Positions 43,341 to 43,578 of a stretch of DNA of 43,578 nt are shown one piece after another; within the stretch, counting starts at the first letter, position 1, and each line of letters opens with the position of its first letter. The notes beneath the pieces are model-generated. The model had not been told where the DNA came from and did not search any database. It saw only the letters and a program-made list of their open reading frames with translations. Both the position numbers and the translations under genes were made by a program. The stretch lies in contig CABYOM010000007.1 of NCBI GenBank assembly GCA_902520595.1, positions 1-43,578 of the forward strand, given 5' to 3'. The stretch comes from an uncultured Candidatus Poseidoniales archaeon (GTDB lineage: Archaea; Thermoplasmatota; Poseidoniia; Poseidoniales; Poseidoniaceae).

Positions 43341-43578
43341 TCACACCCAAACATCGTTTTCTGCAGTCAGTTCGCCTTCTTGCTCTCCGGTATTAATGAC
43401 GCTTCGTGGCTCGACCAACATGATGTGGCACTCGTTTTCTGCATACGGTTTGTGAGTTACACCTTTTGGAACAACATACATCTCACCCTCGTTGAGGGTG
43501 ATGGTTTCATGCTCCATCTCAATGTTCATCGAACCTTTGACGACGATGAATACTTCATCGGTATCAGCATGGTTATGC
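43341..43578 (-). CDS. Cupin-domain protein (5' part beyond window)
   Basis: The visible part reads HNHADTDEVFIVVKGSM at its start, the first cupin metal motif (HxH-x4-E), and later GEMYVVPKGVTHKP, the second motif with its His. The open frame continues past base 43578, so the protein's N-terminus is outside. About 79 residues are visible. It ends four bases before the Rieske oxygenase start, so the two are one operon. Cupins are small metal-binding enzymes or sensors; which one cannot be told. Confidence 0.85.
   Translation of the reverse strand, partial: HNHADTDEVFIVVKGSMNIEMEHETITLNEGEMYVVPKGVTHKPYAENECHIMLVEPRSVINTGEQEGELTAENDVWV

Overview
The window looks like a chromosomal segment of an aerobic, probably marine planktonic euryarchaeon. 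My best guess is Marine Group II/III (Ca. Poseidoniia); this is an inference from gene content, with no phylogeny run. Archaeal marks are a FEN1 nuclease with a C-terminal PCNA-binding motif, a TrmG10-type tRNA guanine-10 methyltransferase, an HFX_2341-like CARF/winged-helix regulator and a TFS/RpoM-like zinc-ribbon protein. Bacterial-style metabolism sits beside them: an A-type haem-copper oxidase, homodimeric AceE, RibD, lipoproteins and a histone H1-like protein. Genes are tightly packed, with many 1-18 bp overlaps and no gene-free stretch longer than 300 bases.

Layout. 1-6614: a cytochrome c oxidase operon (II, I, III, IV, then SCO), several members carrying unusual extra domains. 6678-6760: tRNA-Ser(TGA). 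6834-14534: lipoprotein, diacylglycerol-kinase-like lipid kinase, RibD, esterase lipoprotein, CDP-alcohol phosphatidyltransferase, pseudouridine synthase, CARF-like regulator, zinc ribbon. 14657-21400: possible 42-residue ORF, divergent TPR and VWA genes, ceramidase-family membrane protein, MFS transporter with an extracytoplasmic domain. 21471-21544: tRNA-Arg(TCG). 21600-31899: YkgJ-type cysteine-cluster protein, TrmG10, FEN1, CaiB-type CoA transferase, polytopic membrane protein, H1-like protein, AceE, and a run of small proteins.

31931-42237 is a foreign island and the most interesting part. It is delimited and subdivided by five same-polarity copies of a short repeat (core GGTCWAGGACACACCGTG). 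These divide it into four cassettes. Cassette 1 holds a serine recombinase whose stop overlaps the start of a C5-cytosine methyltransferase, followed on the opposite strand by a GHKL (MORC-like) ATPase with three zinc knuckles, a Z1 helicase-like ATPase and a PD-(D/E)XK protein. Cassette 2 holds an Mrr-type endonuclease with a possible modified-base-sensing N-terminus. Cassette 3 holds an 87-residue DUF3820-like protein. Cassette 4 holds an HNH endonuclease. Gene direction varies while repeat polarity does not, so the repeats look like recombination sites. The simplest reading is an integron-like array of defence cassettes served by a serine recombinase.

The chromosome resumes at 42238 with a Rieske oxygenase and a cupin cut by the window end. 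The cox subunit II gene is probably cut at the window start.
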